Below, one piece after another: positions 44,319 to 54,495 of a stretch of DNA of 64,000 nucleotides. The first letter of the stretch is position 1. The number at the start of each line of letters is the position of its first letter. The notes beneath the pieces were generated by a model. It searched no databases. It saw only the letters and a list, made by a program, of their open reading frames with translations, and had not been told where the DNA came from. This DNA is from Aved-18 sp964606665 (lineage in GTDB: Bacteria; Cyanobacteriota; Vampirovibrionia; Obscuribacterales; Obscuribacteraceae), in contig CAZSHS010000016.1 in the NCBI GenBank assembly GCA_964606665.1, forward strand, positions 6,985-70,984. Direction: 5' to 3'. The position numbers and the translations under genes are program-made.

Positions 44319-46385
44319 TTAGACAGCTAGAACCACTCCAAGTTTGTTGTTGCGAGCTTTGATCATGCTTCTATAAGCGGCTTGAATCAAGACTTCGGGA
44401 GTATCGGTGTCATTTTTATTTTGGGCGACGCCAGCACTAAAATTAGTTTTGAATTCGCCATCTGGACCTTTAAAGCCAATTTGTGAAAAGCCGTCCTGAG
44501 CAATTTGCAGTGCGCTTGAAACTGTCGGGGCTTCCATTCCAGCAAAAGCAATTATGCAGCCCTGATCGCCATAGCGACAAATCAAATCTTCTGAGCGCAA
44601 GCCAAGACTCAATAAGCGTGCAAGTTGAAGCGAAGTGTGCTTGGCTGCTAGCATTCCTTGCAATAGGCTCAATTCATCAAAATTATCGATACTAACTGAT
44701 GCGACACTGATTGGCCTGCCTTTGTTTAACTCGAACATTAAAGTGTATTGATGCATGAAAGCTTCCATCGATAGAAGTCCTGATTCAGGTTCAAGGCCGT
44801 GTGTTTTTTGACGGCGAGCCGAAGTTTTGATGTGGGTAGTGACTCTTGTAATAAGCTCTTCGGGCACAATTGGTTTTGTCAGAAAATCAGTTGCACCTGC
44901 TGCAAAGGCTGCTGCCCGTGATTCGGTACTAGTTTGCGATGTGACAAATAAAATTGGAATGTCTATCCAAGCCGGATTTTCGCGAATAAAGCGACAGACT
45001 TCATAACCCGTCATTACTGGCATCATAACGTCCATTAGAATTAAATCTGGATGAAACTCTGCCACCAAATCAGGTACCGTTACAGGGTTGTTAGCTGTCT
45101 GGGTAAACATACGCTCTGTTTGCAAAAGACTGGAAACAAAGCGAGTTAGAACTTCGTCATCATCGACTACTAAGATGCGAGGCTGATTTTCAAATCCAAT
45201 TGAAAGAAGCTGGAAGACAGCATCTTGTAGTCTATCGCCAAGCACCGGTCGTTCAATTACGATAGATGCGCCGCACAAAATTTCAGCTTCTTTGGCCATA
45301 GTTTCGCCTTGAGGCAAAATAAATGCAAGAGGCAGTCGTATATTGCCTGCGTAATTTCTTATCTCGCGCGCCCAGGCCCAACCTTCTTTTTCTGATTTTG
45401 ATAAGTCTATGATGGCGGCGTCGATGCGCGCATCCAGATTGCTTGTGTCCTTTGCCAATATGACATTTGCCATTGATACTATATCTGGTGCTTGCATCAA
45501 AGTAAGAACTTCCGGTGCGCTGCTCAACACCAAAATATTTGCAATTGCTCCACTAGTTACTTCTTCGGTTGCTCTTTGATTGAGAAGTGCAGCTTGTACA
45601 GCACTTGTACCGTCTGCTAATTTGCGAATCACCTCGGACCAAATAACTTCTTGGTCGGTTGATTTGTCGGGATCAAGGTTGCGCATCAAGTCTTCTAGTT
45701 TGCCTGCACACTTACCTATTTCACCTAAGTTCAAAGAGCCGGCAGTGCCGCGAACTGTGTGTGCGATTCGCATGGCTTCACTTAGTGCTTGCATGTTATC
45801 GGTGTTGTTATTAAATTCGTTTATCAATCGAACAAGATCTTTCCAAATTCCATCAAGCTCATTGAGATATTCGGTAGTTGCTTCTTTGAGCAAGCTTGCT
45901 AGGTCTTCTTTGGACTGGGCAAAGGTAGTTTTTTGATCCTGCAAGCTCTGACGTTTTTGCGAAATGGCGTTCCAGGCAACCTCCTCCTGGTGGTCAACCT
46001 TCTCATAATTAGGCAAGAGGTCTTCAATTTGTTGGACGAAAGTAGCAGGAATTATTGGCTTCTGCAAAATGAGAGAAACGCCAAGCACATTGCGCAATTT
46101 GTTAAAAAGAGCTGCGTCTGCTCTTTGTCCTGAGCAGAAAACAATAGGTATGTTGCCGCCAGCTTGGCGCAACTGAGAAATCCAGGACATGCCGTCTGTT
46201 TTTGGCAGTCTGTAGTCAACAATCGCCAGTGCTGCTTCTTTGGAGCCTAAAATTCGGTTGGCTTCGTCTGGGTTTGAGGCTTCGATTGTGCGGTAGCCTT
46301 TTCGCTTCAATAGATTGGAAACTAGATTACGAAAATAACTATCGTCATCGAGGATAAGGATTGCCTTTGATTGTGGACTATTCAC
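44319..46385 (-). CDS. Multi-domain receiver protein (REC-HPt-pseudoREC-REC-GGDEF-like)
   Basis: A 688-residue signalling protein. Receiver 1 has D57 (IVDYRLPKTDG). An HPt-like domain has H209 (IAHTVRGTAGSLNL). A third domain (about 282-395) has a receiver-like fold but lacks the acidic pocket. Receiver 2 has DDD 408-410 and D452 (LILMDVMMPVMTG). The C-terminal domain is GGDEF-like but its signature reads RYGDQG near residue 622, so diguanylate cyclase activity is unlikely. The layout is that of a phosphorelay hub. It is convergent with the CHASE3 kinase, with four bases between stops. Confidence 0.9.
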   Translation of the reverse strand: MNSPQSKAILILDDDSYFRNLVSNLLKRKGYRTIEASNPDEANRILGSKEAALAIVDYRLPKTDGMSWISQLRQAGGNIPIVFCSGQRADAALFNKLRNVLGVSLILQKPIIPATFVQQIEDLLPNYEKVDHQEEVAWNAISQKRQSLQDQKTTFAQSKEDLASLLKEATTEYLNELDGIWKDLVRLINEFNNNTDNMQALSEAMRIAHTVRGTAGSLNLGEIGKCAGKLEDLMRNLDPDKSTDQEVIWSEVIRKLADGTSAVQAALLNQRATEEVTSGAIANILVLSSAPEVLTLMQAPDIVSMANVILAKDTSNLDARIDAAIIDLSKSEKEGWAWAREIRNYAGNIRLPLAFILPQGETMAKEAEILCGASIVIERPVLGDRLQDAVFQLLSIGFENQPRILVVDDDEVLTRFVSSLLQTERMFTQTANNPVTVPDLVAEFHPDLILMDVMMPVMTGYEVCRFIRENPAWIDIPILFVTSQTSTESRAAAFAAGATDFLTKPIVPEELITRVTTHIKTSARRQKTHGLEPESGLLSMEAFMHQYTLMFELNKGRPISVASVSIDNFDELSLLQGMLAAKHTSLQLARLLSLGLRSEDLICRYGDQGCIIAFAGMEAPTVSSALQIAQDGFSQIGFKGPDGEFKTNFSAGVAQNKNDTDTPEVLIQAAYRSMIKARNNKLGVVLAV

Positions 46386-46395
46386 AAATGCTCCT

Positions 46396-46695
46396 TTACC
46401 AGTCTTCGTCGCTTGGTAGCCATTCCAGGATTTCTGGTGGGCGCTTGATTTCTTCTATTATTTGGTATAGCTTGGATGCATCGCTAGCCTGCGGAGCTTT
46501 GAGAGGAATCTCAAGTACTTTGACAGTAAGCGCGCGTGAACCCAATTCTATGTGGATTATGGCGTCAGCACCTACCTCAGCGCTCGATTTTGCGATTCGA
46601 TCATTTATCAAGACTCTTCCCTGATCACAGGCCATTTTTGCCACTGTTCTGCGTTTGATTAATCTAGATATTTTGAGCCATTTATCCAGGCGCAT
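46396..46695 (-). CDS. rqcP: S4-domain RNA-binding protein (RqcP/Hsp15-like)
   Basis: A 99-residue protein with an N-terminal S4 RNA-binding motif: MRLDKWLKISRLIKRRT and GRVLINDRIAKSSAEV. It resembles RqcP (YabO) and Hsp15, which bind the 50S subunit and tRNA during rescue of stalled ribosomes. The symbol is tentative because both families are close. It is ten bases upstream of the signalling protein gene and divergent from the metal RND operon. Confidence 0.85.
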   Translation of the reverse strand: MRLDKWLKISRLIKRRTVAKMACDQGRVLINDRIAKSSAEVGADAIIHIELGSRALTVKVLEIPLKAPQASDASKLYQIIEEIKRPPEILEWLPSDEDW

Positions 46696-46717
46696 AGACC
46701 ACCCTAGGTTTAAAAAT

Positions 46718-46733
46718 AAGATTGCATAATCTT
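46718..46733. promoter_or_regulatory. Palindrome between rqcP-like gene and RND operon
   Basis: AAGATT-GCAT-AATCTT is a perfect 6-4-6 inverted repeat in the 94-base gap between divergent genes. It could be an operator for the metal efflux operon that starts at 46790. No regulator gene is next to it. Confidence 0.4.
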
Positions 46734-46789
46734 CGCATATAACTAAAGGCCGTTACGGAACGATCACTTTCGTGTATTCTAAAGAAGTT

Positions 46790-48190
46790 ATGTCACTTGG
46801 ATTCCCACAAACAGGCTTGCGGACGCTAATTTTATTAGCTGTGTCAGTGATGGCTTTCACTTGCACTTCATGTTCGCACAAGTCAGAAGACCCTCATGCT
46901 GATGCAAAAACGGCAGAAAGTTCTGTGCGCATTGTCAAGGTTACCGATGAGCTCGCTAAAAGTTTTGGTTTGCAAACTGATGCGGTAAAAACCAGACAAG
47001 TGACAATCCCCTTGTTATTGACGGGTCGAATCGAACCTGACTTACAAAAAGAAGTAGACGTCGGCACTCGGGTTGCCGGTCGAATAACCAAAATTTTTGT
47101 GGATCCCGGCACCAATGTTAAAAAGGGGCAAATCATTGCACTTATCGATAGCCGAGAAATAACTGAAATTCAAACAGATCTAATAGAAGCCGAAGCATCC
47201 CTTCGTATTGCCGAAATTGCAGAAGAGCGTGAGCGTCACGTCTACGAAGAACAATTGCAACGCCCCACTGCACTAATTGAAGCGCGAGCAGTCTTCAATG
47301 AACAGAAAGTAGTGCTTGAACTTTCAGAATCAGAATTTCAGCGCATGCAAGGTCTTGTTAAAGACAAAATTGTAGCTACCAAAGATTTTCTGGCATCCAA
47401 AGCAGGACTTGCCACTGCAAAAGTTAATTATGAGAAAGCAAAAGCCACGCTAGAGCGCGAAGAAAAGCTCTATAAAAACAGAGCGATGCTCAAGCGTGAT
47501 TATCATATTGCTCAGGCGGAAGCGGATCGTGCTCGCAATGCAGTTCTTTCTTTTAAACAACGTCTCATTTTTCTTGGCTGCGATAAGCCGATGATTGACA
47601 GAGTATTAAAAAACAAACAAATCGATGGCACAATCGAAGTCGCATCACCCATACACGGAGTCGTTAACTATCACGATATTGCTGTGGGCGAACTTGTAAG
47701 ACCTGAGATTGCTCTTTTTTCAGTCTCTGATACATCAACAGTATTGCTTCAGGTGGACCTCCCCGAAGCCGATTTGCGTTCCGTCAAGCGCGGTCAGCAA
47801 GTGCAAATTAGAGTGCCAAGCTACCCAGCTAGAGTATTCACAGGCACGATCAATTATATTGGCGTAAAAGTCAATCAGACTACTCGCACGGTGCCGATTA
47901 AAGCTCGCCTCGACAACAAAGAAGGTATTCTGCGCAATAACATGTTCGCCGACATTCAGCTTGAAGGCGAGGAGCAAACAGTTCTTTCTTGTCCGAAGGA
48001 TTCCCTACAAGAACACGGAGACGAGAAAGTGGTCTTCGTTAAGCATAAAGATGGGTTCGAAGAAAGACGAGTTCGTGTAGGCTTTCAAGGCGAGAAGTAT
48101 GTTCAGATATTGTCTGGTCTCTCGGAGGGCGACGTGGTCGCCACTCAAGGCAGTTTGATGCTCAAAACAGAGATAAGCTACCAAAACTAA
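46790..48190 (+). CDS. Metal RND efflux adaptor (membrane fusion protein, CzcB/CusB type), lipoprotein
   Basis: A 466-residue adaptor linking an RND pump to an outer-membrane channel. It has a lipoprotein signal (lipobox near TSC), a barrel-sandwich half-lipoyl segment 'IFVDPGTNVKKGQIIALIDS', a long coiled-coil hairpin (about 120-270), the second lipoyl half 'ASPIHGVVNYHDIAVGELV', and a beta-barrel domain. ATG 46790 has AAAGAAG upstream; GTG 46772 is an alternative that spoils the lipoprotein signal. It lies four bases before the RND pump gene. Confidence 0.92.
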   Translation: MSLGFPQTGLRTLILLAVSVMAFTCTSCSHKSEDPHADAKTAESSVRIVKVTDELAKSFGLQTDAVKTRQVTIPLLLTGRIEPDLQKEVDVGTRVAGRITKIFVDPGTNVKKGQIIALIDSREITEIQTDLIEAEASLRIAEIAEERERHVYEEQLQRPTALIEARAVFNEQKVVLELSESEFQRMQGLVKDKIVATKDFLASKAGLATAKVNYEKAKATLEREEKLYKNRAMLKRDYHIAQAEADRARNAVLSFKQRLIFLGCDKPMIDRVLKNKQIDGTIEVASPIHGVVNYHDIAVGELVRPEIALFSVSDTSTVLLQVDLPEADLRSVKRGQQVQIRVPSYPARVFTGTINYIGVKVNQTTRTVPIKARLDNKEGILRNNMFADIQLEGEEQTVLSCPKDSLQEHGDEKVVFVKHKDGFEERRVRVGFQGEKYVQILSGLSEGDVVATQGSLMLKTEISYQN

Positions 48191-48194
48191 AATA

Positions 48195-51100
48195 ATGATC
48201 GAAAAGCTGATTCAATTTGCTATGAACAATCGCCTGATGACGGCAGCGTTCACGATAGCACTGGCAATTCTTGGTGCCTGGTGCATGCTCAATATTGCAG
48301 TTGATTCTTTTCCAGATGTAAGTAATGTTCAGGTGCAAATTATCACAGAGCCTCAAAGTATGGCGCCTGAGGAAGTTGAAAAGCTGATAACTTTTCCAAT
48401 TGAAATTTCTATGAACGGGCTGCCTAACATTACAAAAGTGCGCAGCAACTCAATCTTCGGCTTTTCGGTAGTAACTGTAATTTTTGACGACAGCGTAGAT
48501 GTTTACTGGGCACGAAATCTGGTGGCACAGCGATTATCTCAGGTCGCCCTGCCTGAATGGGCGCCTAAGCCCGGTTTGGGTCCTGTTATATCCAGTTTTA
48601 GTAATGTCTATAATTATTATTTGAAATCCGATTATTTCGATTTGACTGAGTTGCGTACTATCCAAGACTGGGTTGTAGCGCGCAAACTAATCACTGTTCC
48701 AGGTGTAGCCAATGTCACGAGCTATGGTGGCTATGTAAAACAATTTCAGGTTATGGTTTCGCCTCAATTGCTCAAGGGATACGGAATCAAGCTTTCTGAA
48801 GTTCAGTTGGCCCTTGCTAGTAACAACGTAAATGCAGGCGGCAACTTTATCGAGCAAGGTGGTGAAGAAGTTGTTATACGTGGATTAGGTCTAATAGAAA
48901 ATATTGATGACATAAAAAATATTGTTCTTAAACAAGAAAACGGTGTTCCTGTAACTATTGCCCAGGTCGCCAAAGTTGAGATTGGACCTGCATTCAGACG
49001 TGGTTCGAGTTCGATAAACGGAGAAGGTGAAGTTGTATCGGGCATGGTTTTGACCAGAAAGGGAGTCAATACCAAAGAGGTTGTAGAAAAAGTCCGCACT
49101 CGTGTAAAAGAAATCCAAGAAGAGCTACCAGAAGGCGTAGAACTTAGACCTTATTATGACCAGACCGAGCTTGTGGATAAGACACTCGCCACAGTCGAAG
49201 AAATTCTACTCTTCTGCGGTGGACTGGTAATTGTTGTTTTATTTGCTGTCTTGCTTCATATTCCAAGCGCACTTATTGTCTGCGTTATTATTCCGCTTTC
49301 GCTTCTATTTAGCTTTATGCTGATGAAATTCACCGGCTTGTCCGCCAATCTGATGACCCTTGGCGCGGTCGATTTTGGAGTCATCGTCGATGCTGGTGTT
49401 GTAATGGTAGAAAATATTTTTCGCCATATGTCTCATGCAGGCAACCTAGATAAGAATCCAAGAAAGCGGCTAGAAGTTATTTTAAAAGCTGCCGAAGAAG
49501 TGGGCAGACCAATTGTTTTTGCAATCGCTATCATTATTTCTGTCTACATGCCGCTTTTCACACTTGAGGGTGTCGAGGGCAAGATGTTTCATCCACTTGC
49601 ATTGACCTTTGTTTATGCACTTGCGGGTGCTCTGCTTTGTTCGCTCACAATAATTCCAGTGCTTTGCTTTTGGTTTATGCGCGGAAATATCGTCGAGAAA
49701 AACAGTCCCATCGTCACTTATTCAAGTAAGTTCGTCATGCCTGCACTTGAATATTCGCTTAAAAAACCAAGTGTCCCAATCATAATTTGTTTGGTTAGTT
49801 TTGTTGGCGCGGCGTGTTTGGTGCCTTTTTTGGGTTCTGAGTTTATTCCCTCGATCGATGAGGGTCCAATTCTTTTGCGTGCTAACTTGCCACCTAGTGT
49901 TTCGCATACTGAAGCTAGCCGAATGTTCGACGTGATTGAAGAAACGGTAAAAAGTTTTCCTGAAGTAGATGTAGTCATATCGCGTATTGGTCGATCCGGC
50001 ATGGGCGGTGATTTGGCTGGCGTGAATCATGCTGATATAACCATGCAGCTCAAGCCAAAAAACGAATGGAAAAATACGAAAGACAAGCAAGAGCTGGTTA
50101 AAATGATGTCTGAAAAACTGGAAAAAATTCCAGGTCCGCTGCTCAGTTTCTCACAGCCAATAGCCGACATGATCGATGATTTAATCGCTGGTATTAGAGC
50201 CGAACTAGCTATTAAAGTCTTTGGAGACAACCTGGTCAAATGCGATGAAATTGCTGCTGCAATTGAATCTGAAATTGCCAAAGTTCCTGGTTCAGCCGAT
50301 GTTCAACGCGAACTAATTTTGGGTCTTCCGTTGTTGTCGGTCAAACTTAACCGTCCTGAGATTGCGCGCTATGGCTTGAATGTAGTTGAAGTGCAAAATA
50401 TCATTCAAACTGCAATGGCAGGTCGCGTAGTTTCTGAAATTATTGATGACACTAGACGCTTTGGTCTCTTGCTTCGTTATCCACTCAAGTATCGTGACAC
50501 TATAGAAGACATTTACGAAATACCAGTTGAAACTCCCTCTGGTGCCGTAATCCCGATGAAGCGCCTGGCGAAAATTTATAAAGAACGTGGCACCGTGCAG
50601 GTTAACCGCGAAGACGGATTGAGAAGAACTGCGGTGATGTCAAATGTGAGAGGACGTGACCTTGGCAGTTTTGTGCAAGAGTGTCAGGAGCGCGTGAAGA
50701 AGAACGTCAAAATTCCAAAAGGCTACAAATTAGTTTGGGGTGGACAGTTTGAGAACCAGCAAAGGGCGATGGCTAGACTTTCTCTGGTTGTGCCAGTGGT
50801 GCTCTTGATTATTTTCATTCTCTTATTTGCTTCCTTTAATTCTCTTAAGAATGCTGGGCTTATTATGCTCAACGTCCCATTTGCTATGGTTGGCGGCGTT
50901 GTCGCTCTATTTTTATCGCACCAATCGTTATCTGTGCCAGCCATTATTGGGTTTATCGCCCTTTTTGGGGTGGCTGTGCAGAACGGGGTTATTATGGTCA
51001 GCTATATAATGCAACTGGAACAACGTGGTTATCCAGTTGTGCGTGCTGCTGTTGAAGGAGCGACTATCAGACTTCGACCAGTACTTATGACAGCGCTTGT

Positions 51101-51305
51101 GGCAATAATGGGACTACTTCCCAAAATCTTTTCCACAGGCACGGGAGCGGAAGTGCAAAGACCGCTTGCCACAGTGGTTCTGGGAGGACTGGTTTCTGCA
51201 ACTCTCTTAACGTTGATTGTGTTGCCGACGATTTATACTCTCATTAACAAAGACGCCGAAGATAAAATCTTAGTTGAGGAAGAACCACATGCCGAACCAA
51301 GCTAA
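48195..51305 (+). CDS. Heavy-metal RND efflux pump (CzcA/CusA family)
   Basis: A 1,036-residue inner-membrane proton/cation antiporter with 12 membrane segments and two large periplasmic loops. The TM4 signature reads DFGVIVDAGVVMVEN, with the D...D...E pattern of pumps for divalent ions such as Co2+, Zn2+, Cd2+ or Ni2+, and not that of Cu/Ag pumps. It forms an operon with the adaptor upstream and an exported protein downstream that overlaps by 17 bases. The convergent gene at 52204 codes a TolC-like channel, completing a tripartite system. Confidence 0.95.
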   Translation: MIEKLIQFAMNNRLMTAAFTIALAILGAWCMLNIAVDSFPDVSNVQVQIITEPQSMAPEEVEKLITFPIEISMNGLPNITKVRSNSIFGFSVVTVIFDDSVDVYWARNLVAQRLSQVALPEWAPKPGLGPVISSFSNVYNYYLKSDYFDLTELRTIQDWVVARKLITVPGVANVTSYGGYVKQFQVMVSPQLLKGYGIKLSEVQLALASNNVNAGGNFIEQGGEEVVIRGLGLIENIDDIKNIVLKQENGVPVTIAQVAKVEIGPAFRRGSSSINGEGEVVSGMVLTRKGVNTKEVVEKVRTRVKEIQEELPEGVELRPYYDQTELVDKTLATVEEILLFCGGLVIVVLFAVLLHIPSALIVCVIIPLSLLFSFMLMKFTGLSANLMTLGAVDFGVIVDAGVVMVENIFRHMSHAGNLDKNPRKRLEVILKAAEEVGRPIVFAIAIIISVYMPLFTLEGVEGKMFHPLALTFVYALAGALLCSLTIIPVLCFWFMRGNIVEKNSPIVTYSSKFVMPALEYSLKKPSVPIIICLVSFVGAACLVPFLGSEFIPSIDEGPILLRANLPPSVSHTEASRMFDVIEETVKSFPEVDVVISRIGRSGMGGDLAGVNHADITMQLKPKNEWKNTKDKQELVKMMSEKLEKIPGPLLSFSQPIADMIDDLIAGIRAELAIKVFGDNLVKCDEIAAAIESEIAKVPGSADVQRELILGLPLLSVKLNRPEIARYGLNVVEVQNIIQTAMAGRVVSEIIDDTRRFGLLLRYPLKYRDTIEDIYEIPVETPSGAVIPMKRLAKIYKERGTVQVNREDGLRRTAVMSNVRGRDLGSFVQECQERVKKNVKIPKGYKLVWGGQFENQQRAMARLSLVVPVVLLIIFILLFASFNSLKNAGLIMLNVPFAMVGGVVALFLSHQSLSVPAIIGFIALFGVAVQNGVIMVSYIMQLEQRGYPVVRAAVEGATIRLRPVLMTALVAIMGLLPKIFSTGTGAEVQRPLATVVLGGLVSATLLTLIVLPTIYTLINKDAEDKILVEEEPHAEPS

Positions 51306-52188
51306 AAGCCTGTTTTTAATAACAACAGCTTTTTTTGCAAGCGTATCGCCAGCCTGGTCTGTGCCACTAAATATGGTGACAGCCGGAAATGATGTGGGTC
51401 AGTCTATCGAAACTCGAATAGATACCGAAAAAATGGGATTAATTCTTCTGCGCAATGGTCTGGTCAAAATGCAGGGTAAAAATATTACCGTGCACAGCGT
51501 CCCAGAGTGGCTCTTTGACCGTCAGAAAGTATTGTCCGGCAAAATGATCTCGTCTAAATTTGGTGGCACTTCAACAATTTCGGGACTGGTTTATTTTTTT
51601 GAAGGCGACTATCTTTCGCACTTAGACAAACAACGAAATAAAGACTCAATCACTTTGACTGATGGTCGTGTCTTTACAGGTAAAGTATCAAGTATCAACG
51701 ACCAGAGCATCACTTTTAGAACATTGCCTGGCGGTAAGATTGCAGGAACTTCGCAAGATTTTAAGTTCAGCGACATAAAACTGCTTGACTCACCACGAGC
51801 ATATTTTTTCACCATTCCAGTGAGCGATGTAAAATTGACTGATGGAGCCTCTGGGCTTGCAGCAGATGCAAAAGCAATTACATTTGTTCCCACTGGTGCA
51901 TTTCGCAAAACTGGTTGGTTTAATCAAAAAGCAAAAGCAATTGAACCAAAATCGACTTTGCCTGGAACTGAAGGCGGTCCTACCAAAGCTCAGATTGCAA
52001 CACTCGTGATGCTCGATATAATCAACGATATTTCGCCTGCAATTATTGCTCCTATTGTTGGTGCTTACGGCTCAAGCAGTGCAAACAAATATTTGCAACA
52101 GTTCAACATTCAGCAAAACGCAAGCGGTGCGCCAGTCTTTCCGTACGGACGAGTAGGCGAGTTGCTTGGACCTGTTCCTCAAAACTAA
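51289..52188 (+). CDS. Exported protein of unknown function in the RND operon
   Basis: A 299-residue protein from ATG 51289, overlapping the pump gene by 17 bases. It has a signal peptide (about 1-23, ending AWS), a beta-rich middle with 'DGRVFTGKVSSINDQSITFRTL' (Sm- or RimM-like strand pattern) and a C-terminal helical part. The overlap implies a role in the metal efflux system, perhaps metal binding or assembly, but no family is recognised. Confidence 0.75.
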   Translation: MPNQAKSLFLITTAFFASVSPAWSVPLNMVTAGNDVGQSIETRIDTEKMGLILLRNGLVKMQGKNITVHSVPEWLFDRQKVLSGKMISSKFGGTSTISGLVYFFEGDYLSHLDKQRNKDSITLTDGRVFTGKVSSINDQSITFRTLPGGKIAGTSQDFKFSDIKLLDSPRAYFFTIPVSDVKLTDGASGLAADAKAITFVPTGAFRKTGWFNQKAKAIEPKSTLPGTEGGPTKAQIATLVMLDIINDISPAIIAPIVGAYGSSSANKYLQQFNIQQNASGAPVFPYGRVGELLGPVPQN

Positions 52189-52203
52189 AAATCCAAATCA
52201 GAC

Positions 52204-53877
52204 CTAGTCGCTCTCTAACAGCGGAATGCCGCATGCCATCTCGAGTTCGGTAAACGCGTCCTGATATAGTTGAATAGCTTGCAAGTACAAACTTCTGATA
52301 AGCACGTTGTTTTGTTGTGTTTGCAAAGTAGATGTAATATCAGATTGACCTACTTCATAACTGCGTCTTGCCAGGCGCGCCACTTCAAATGAGTCGTGCA
52401 AAATATGTTCTTCGTAGTTTTGTAATTTTTGTCTGGCTGCAAGCAAATTGTTATAAGCAGAGCTAACTTCACCGATGATGATATTTTTCTGTGAACCAAC
52501 CTGATAATTCAATTGTCTTGCGAGCGCCTTGAACTTAGCCAAATCGCCCTGACCAAAATCGGTCAAGTTAGTAGGCATATTGACCCCGAAATAATAAGCG
52601 GAAAGGCGCGGACCAGAAGGCAAGTTATAAGTGTTCGAGTTGCCTGTCCAGTATTGTACGTTAGGAACCATGTTTCCATAAGTGCGTTGCAAATTTGCTT
52701 TGTTAACTAGTAATTGTTGGTCTAGACTTTTTAGTTCGTATCTAAATTTTTCAGATAGAGCAATAAAGCTTTCCAGTGGACGCTCAGGGCGAGAAAAGTC
52801 GGGCAACAGTGGATGCTTAGTCTGGACAGCATTTTTAGCTTCGCCTAAAAATGCAGGAAGGCGTGGTACCGTAATTGGTGCTTCGGCTTTGCGTCCTAAA
52901 ATAATATTGAGCTGTTGCTTAGCTCGAATAACACGACGCTCAGCCACCAGGCGCTCAACGTCGTATTGTGATTCTGCAAGACGTGCTTTGAGTAAATCCA
53001 GTTCGGGAACGTCGCCTGCTTGAAAGCGTTTTTCTGTCACCACGCGCAGTGTGTGTGCCAACTCATATAAGTTGGATTGTGTTTCAAGAGTTTCTTGTGC
53101 GACCACTACTTCGGTGTATGTGCGACGTACTTCGGCTCGAAGTCTCCAGAGGTCAGCCATTAAGTCAAGCTTTTGTTGATCAACGAATTTTTTAGCTACG
53201 ATTAAGCGAAAAACAAGTTTCCATGGCGGTTCAACTGTAATGATTGTGCCAGTTCTAAATGTTTGTTCTGCTGCAACACCGCTATCTTTGTTGAATTGCG
53301 GACTGGCCTGTTCGGTTGCTCGCATGAACTCAGACTTAGCCACCGGAAACAGCGCACGAATAGCCGCTGCTCGTGGACTTTTAGCAAGAGCTTCATCAAG
53401 CGAATTGAAAATTGAAATGCCATCACCTGAGCGCGAGGGATCAGAAGGGCTGGTTCTACCGTCTGCATCTACGTCATAGCGAATAACAGCAGACACTGAT
53501 GCATTGGCAGGTCCACCAGGCTCTGTGTCCGTGCTGCTCATGGGCATTGGTGGAACATTTGAATCTATATTGCGCTGACCGGCTTTGGCAGAGTCGTCTA
53601 TAACTGATTGAGGTCCGCCCGGCGCCTTGTAATTAAGCTCCGGCAAGTTCTGGGCTGGATCGCCTGTGCTACCGGCAGGTTTTGAAAGCGGCGTCGATGC
53701 GGGAGTCATTTCGACCCGAGAAGTATTGGTCATGGGTGCTGACGGTGCGGACATTGACGGTGCCGGACCTTGGGCTTGGGCGTGTTGGCAAGTGGCGCTC
53801 AAAGAGGTAAGGCTATAAGCAAGCGCTAGCCAGGCTTTGGGTTTATATTTTTTTGCCGAGTTTTTTTGCAAATTCAT
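52204..53877 (-). CDS. TolC-like outer-membrane efflux protein
   Basis: A 557-residue protein from ATG 53877 (TTG 53904 is in frame). It has a signal peptide (about 1-36), a long Pro/Ser-rich N-terminal extension (about 40-140), then the helical OEP repeats of TolC-type channels, for example 'LDLLKARLAESQYDVERLVAERRVIRAKQ' (29 residues split here for reference: starts LDLLKARLAES) and 'NNLLAARQKLQNYEEHIL'. It should form the trimeric exit duct for the RND system encoded convergently at 46790-51305. The extra Pro/Ser region is unusual. Confidence 0.9.
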   Translation of the reverse strand: MNLQKNSAKKYKPKAWLALAYSLTSLSATCQHAQAQGPAPSMSAPSAPMTNTSRVEMTPASTPLSKPAGSTGDPAQNLPELNYKAPGGPQSVIDDSAKAGQRNIDSNVPPMPMSSTDTEPGGPANASVSAVIRYDVDADGRTSPSDPSRSGDGISIFNSLDEALAKSPRAAAIRALFPVAKSEFMRATEQASPQFNKDSGVAAEQTFRTGTIITVEPPWKLVFRLIVAKKFVDQQKLDLMADLWRLRAEVRRTYTEVVVAQETLETQSNLYELAHTLRVVTEKRFQAGDVPELDLLKARLAESQYDVERLVAERRVIRAKQQLNIILGRKAEAPITVPRLPAFLGEAKNAVQTKHPLLPDFSRPERPLESFIALSEKFRYELKSLDQQLLVNKANLQRTYGNMVPNVQYWTGNSNTYNLPSGPRLSAYYFGVNMPTNLTDFGQGDLAKFKALARQLNYQVGSQKNIIIGEVSSAYNNLLAARQKLQNYEEHILHDSFEVARLARRSYEVGQSDITSTLQTQQNNVLIRSLYLQAIQLYQDAFTELEMACGIPLLESD

Positions 53878-54053
53878 GAGAAAAGATCTCAGTTTCCATG
53901 CCAATCATAGGCTAATACGGCGTCTGGATATCATCTTTATAAGGCGTTGCCCTAACAATTTGCTAATATGGCAGGATTGCTCGCCGGGGTGGGCAAAAAG
54001 CGCGGTTGCCAGTATACATAAATGGAAAGAATTGCAGCATTGGAGACGGGATT

Positions 54054-54479
54054 TTGAACTGGGCAGTAATGGGTCTTTTATCCGCTTTATTTGCCAGTCT
54101 TGTGGCCATTTTTGGAAAGCTCGGTATGAAGTCGGTCGATTCGCTTACGGCCACCACTATTAGATCTATTGTGATGACTGCTGCACTTTTAATCGTTTTT
54201 GGCGTGCAATTTTGGTACAGCAAAGCAAATAATTTGACCACCTTCAATTTTGACACCTGGAAATTTGTAGTACTCTCAGGACTTGCAGGAGCTGCATCTT
54301 GGCTCTGTTATTTTCAAGCGCTCAAATTAGCCGATGCAACCAAAGTGGCAACACTAGATCGCCTCAGTTTGGTTTTAACTTTTATATTTGCCATAGTTTT
54401 TCTTGGCGAAAAACTGACGTGGAAATTAGCAATAGGTGCAGGTTTACTCGTGGCAGGTAGTCTTGTAATTTGTTTATGA
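54054..54479 (+). CDS. Half-size EamA/DMT-family transporter
   Basis: A 141-residue membrane protein from TTG 54054, chosen because GGAG lies nine bases upstream; an upstream frame from 54006 lacks a site. It has five hydrophobic segments and one EamA repeat ('GAASWLCYFQALKLADATKVA'), so it would work as a dimer. The substrate is unknown. A second half-size DMT gene lies at 14195. Confidence 0.85.
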   Translation: MNWAVMGLLSALFASLVAIFGKLGMKSVDSLTATTIRSIVMTAALLIVFGVQFWYSKANNLTTFNFDTWKFVVLSGLAGAASWLCYFQALKLADATKVATLDRLSLVLTFIFAIVFLGEKLTWKLAIGAGLLVAGSLVICL

Positions 54480-54495
54480 GTTGAATGTGATTTAA

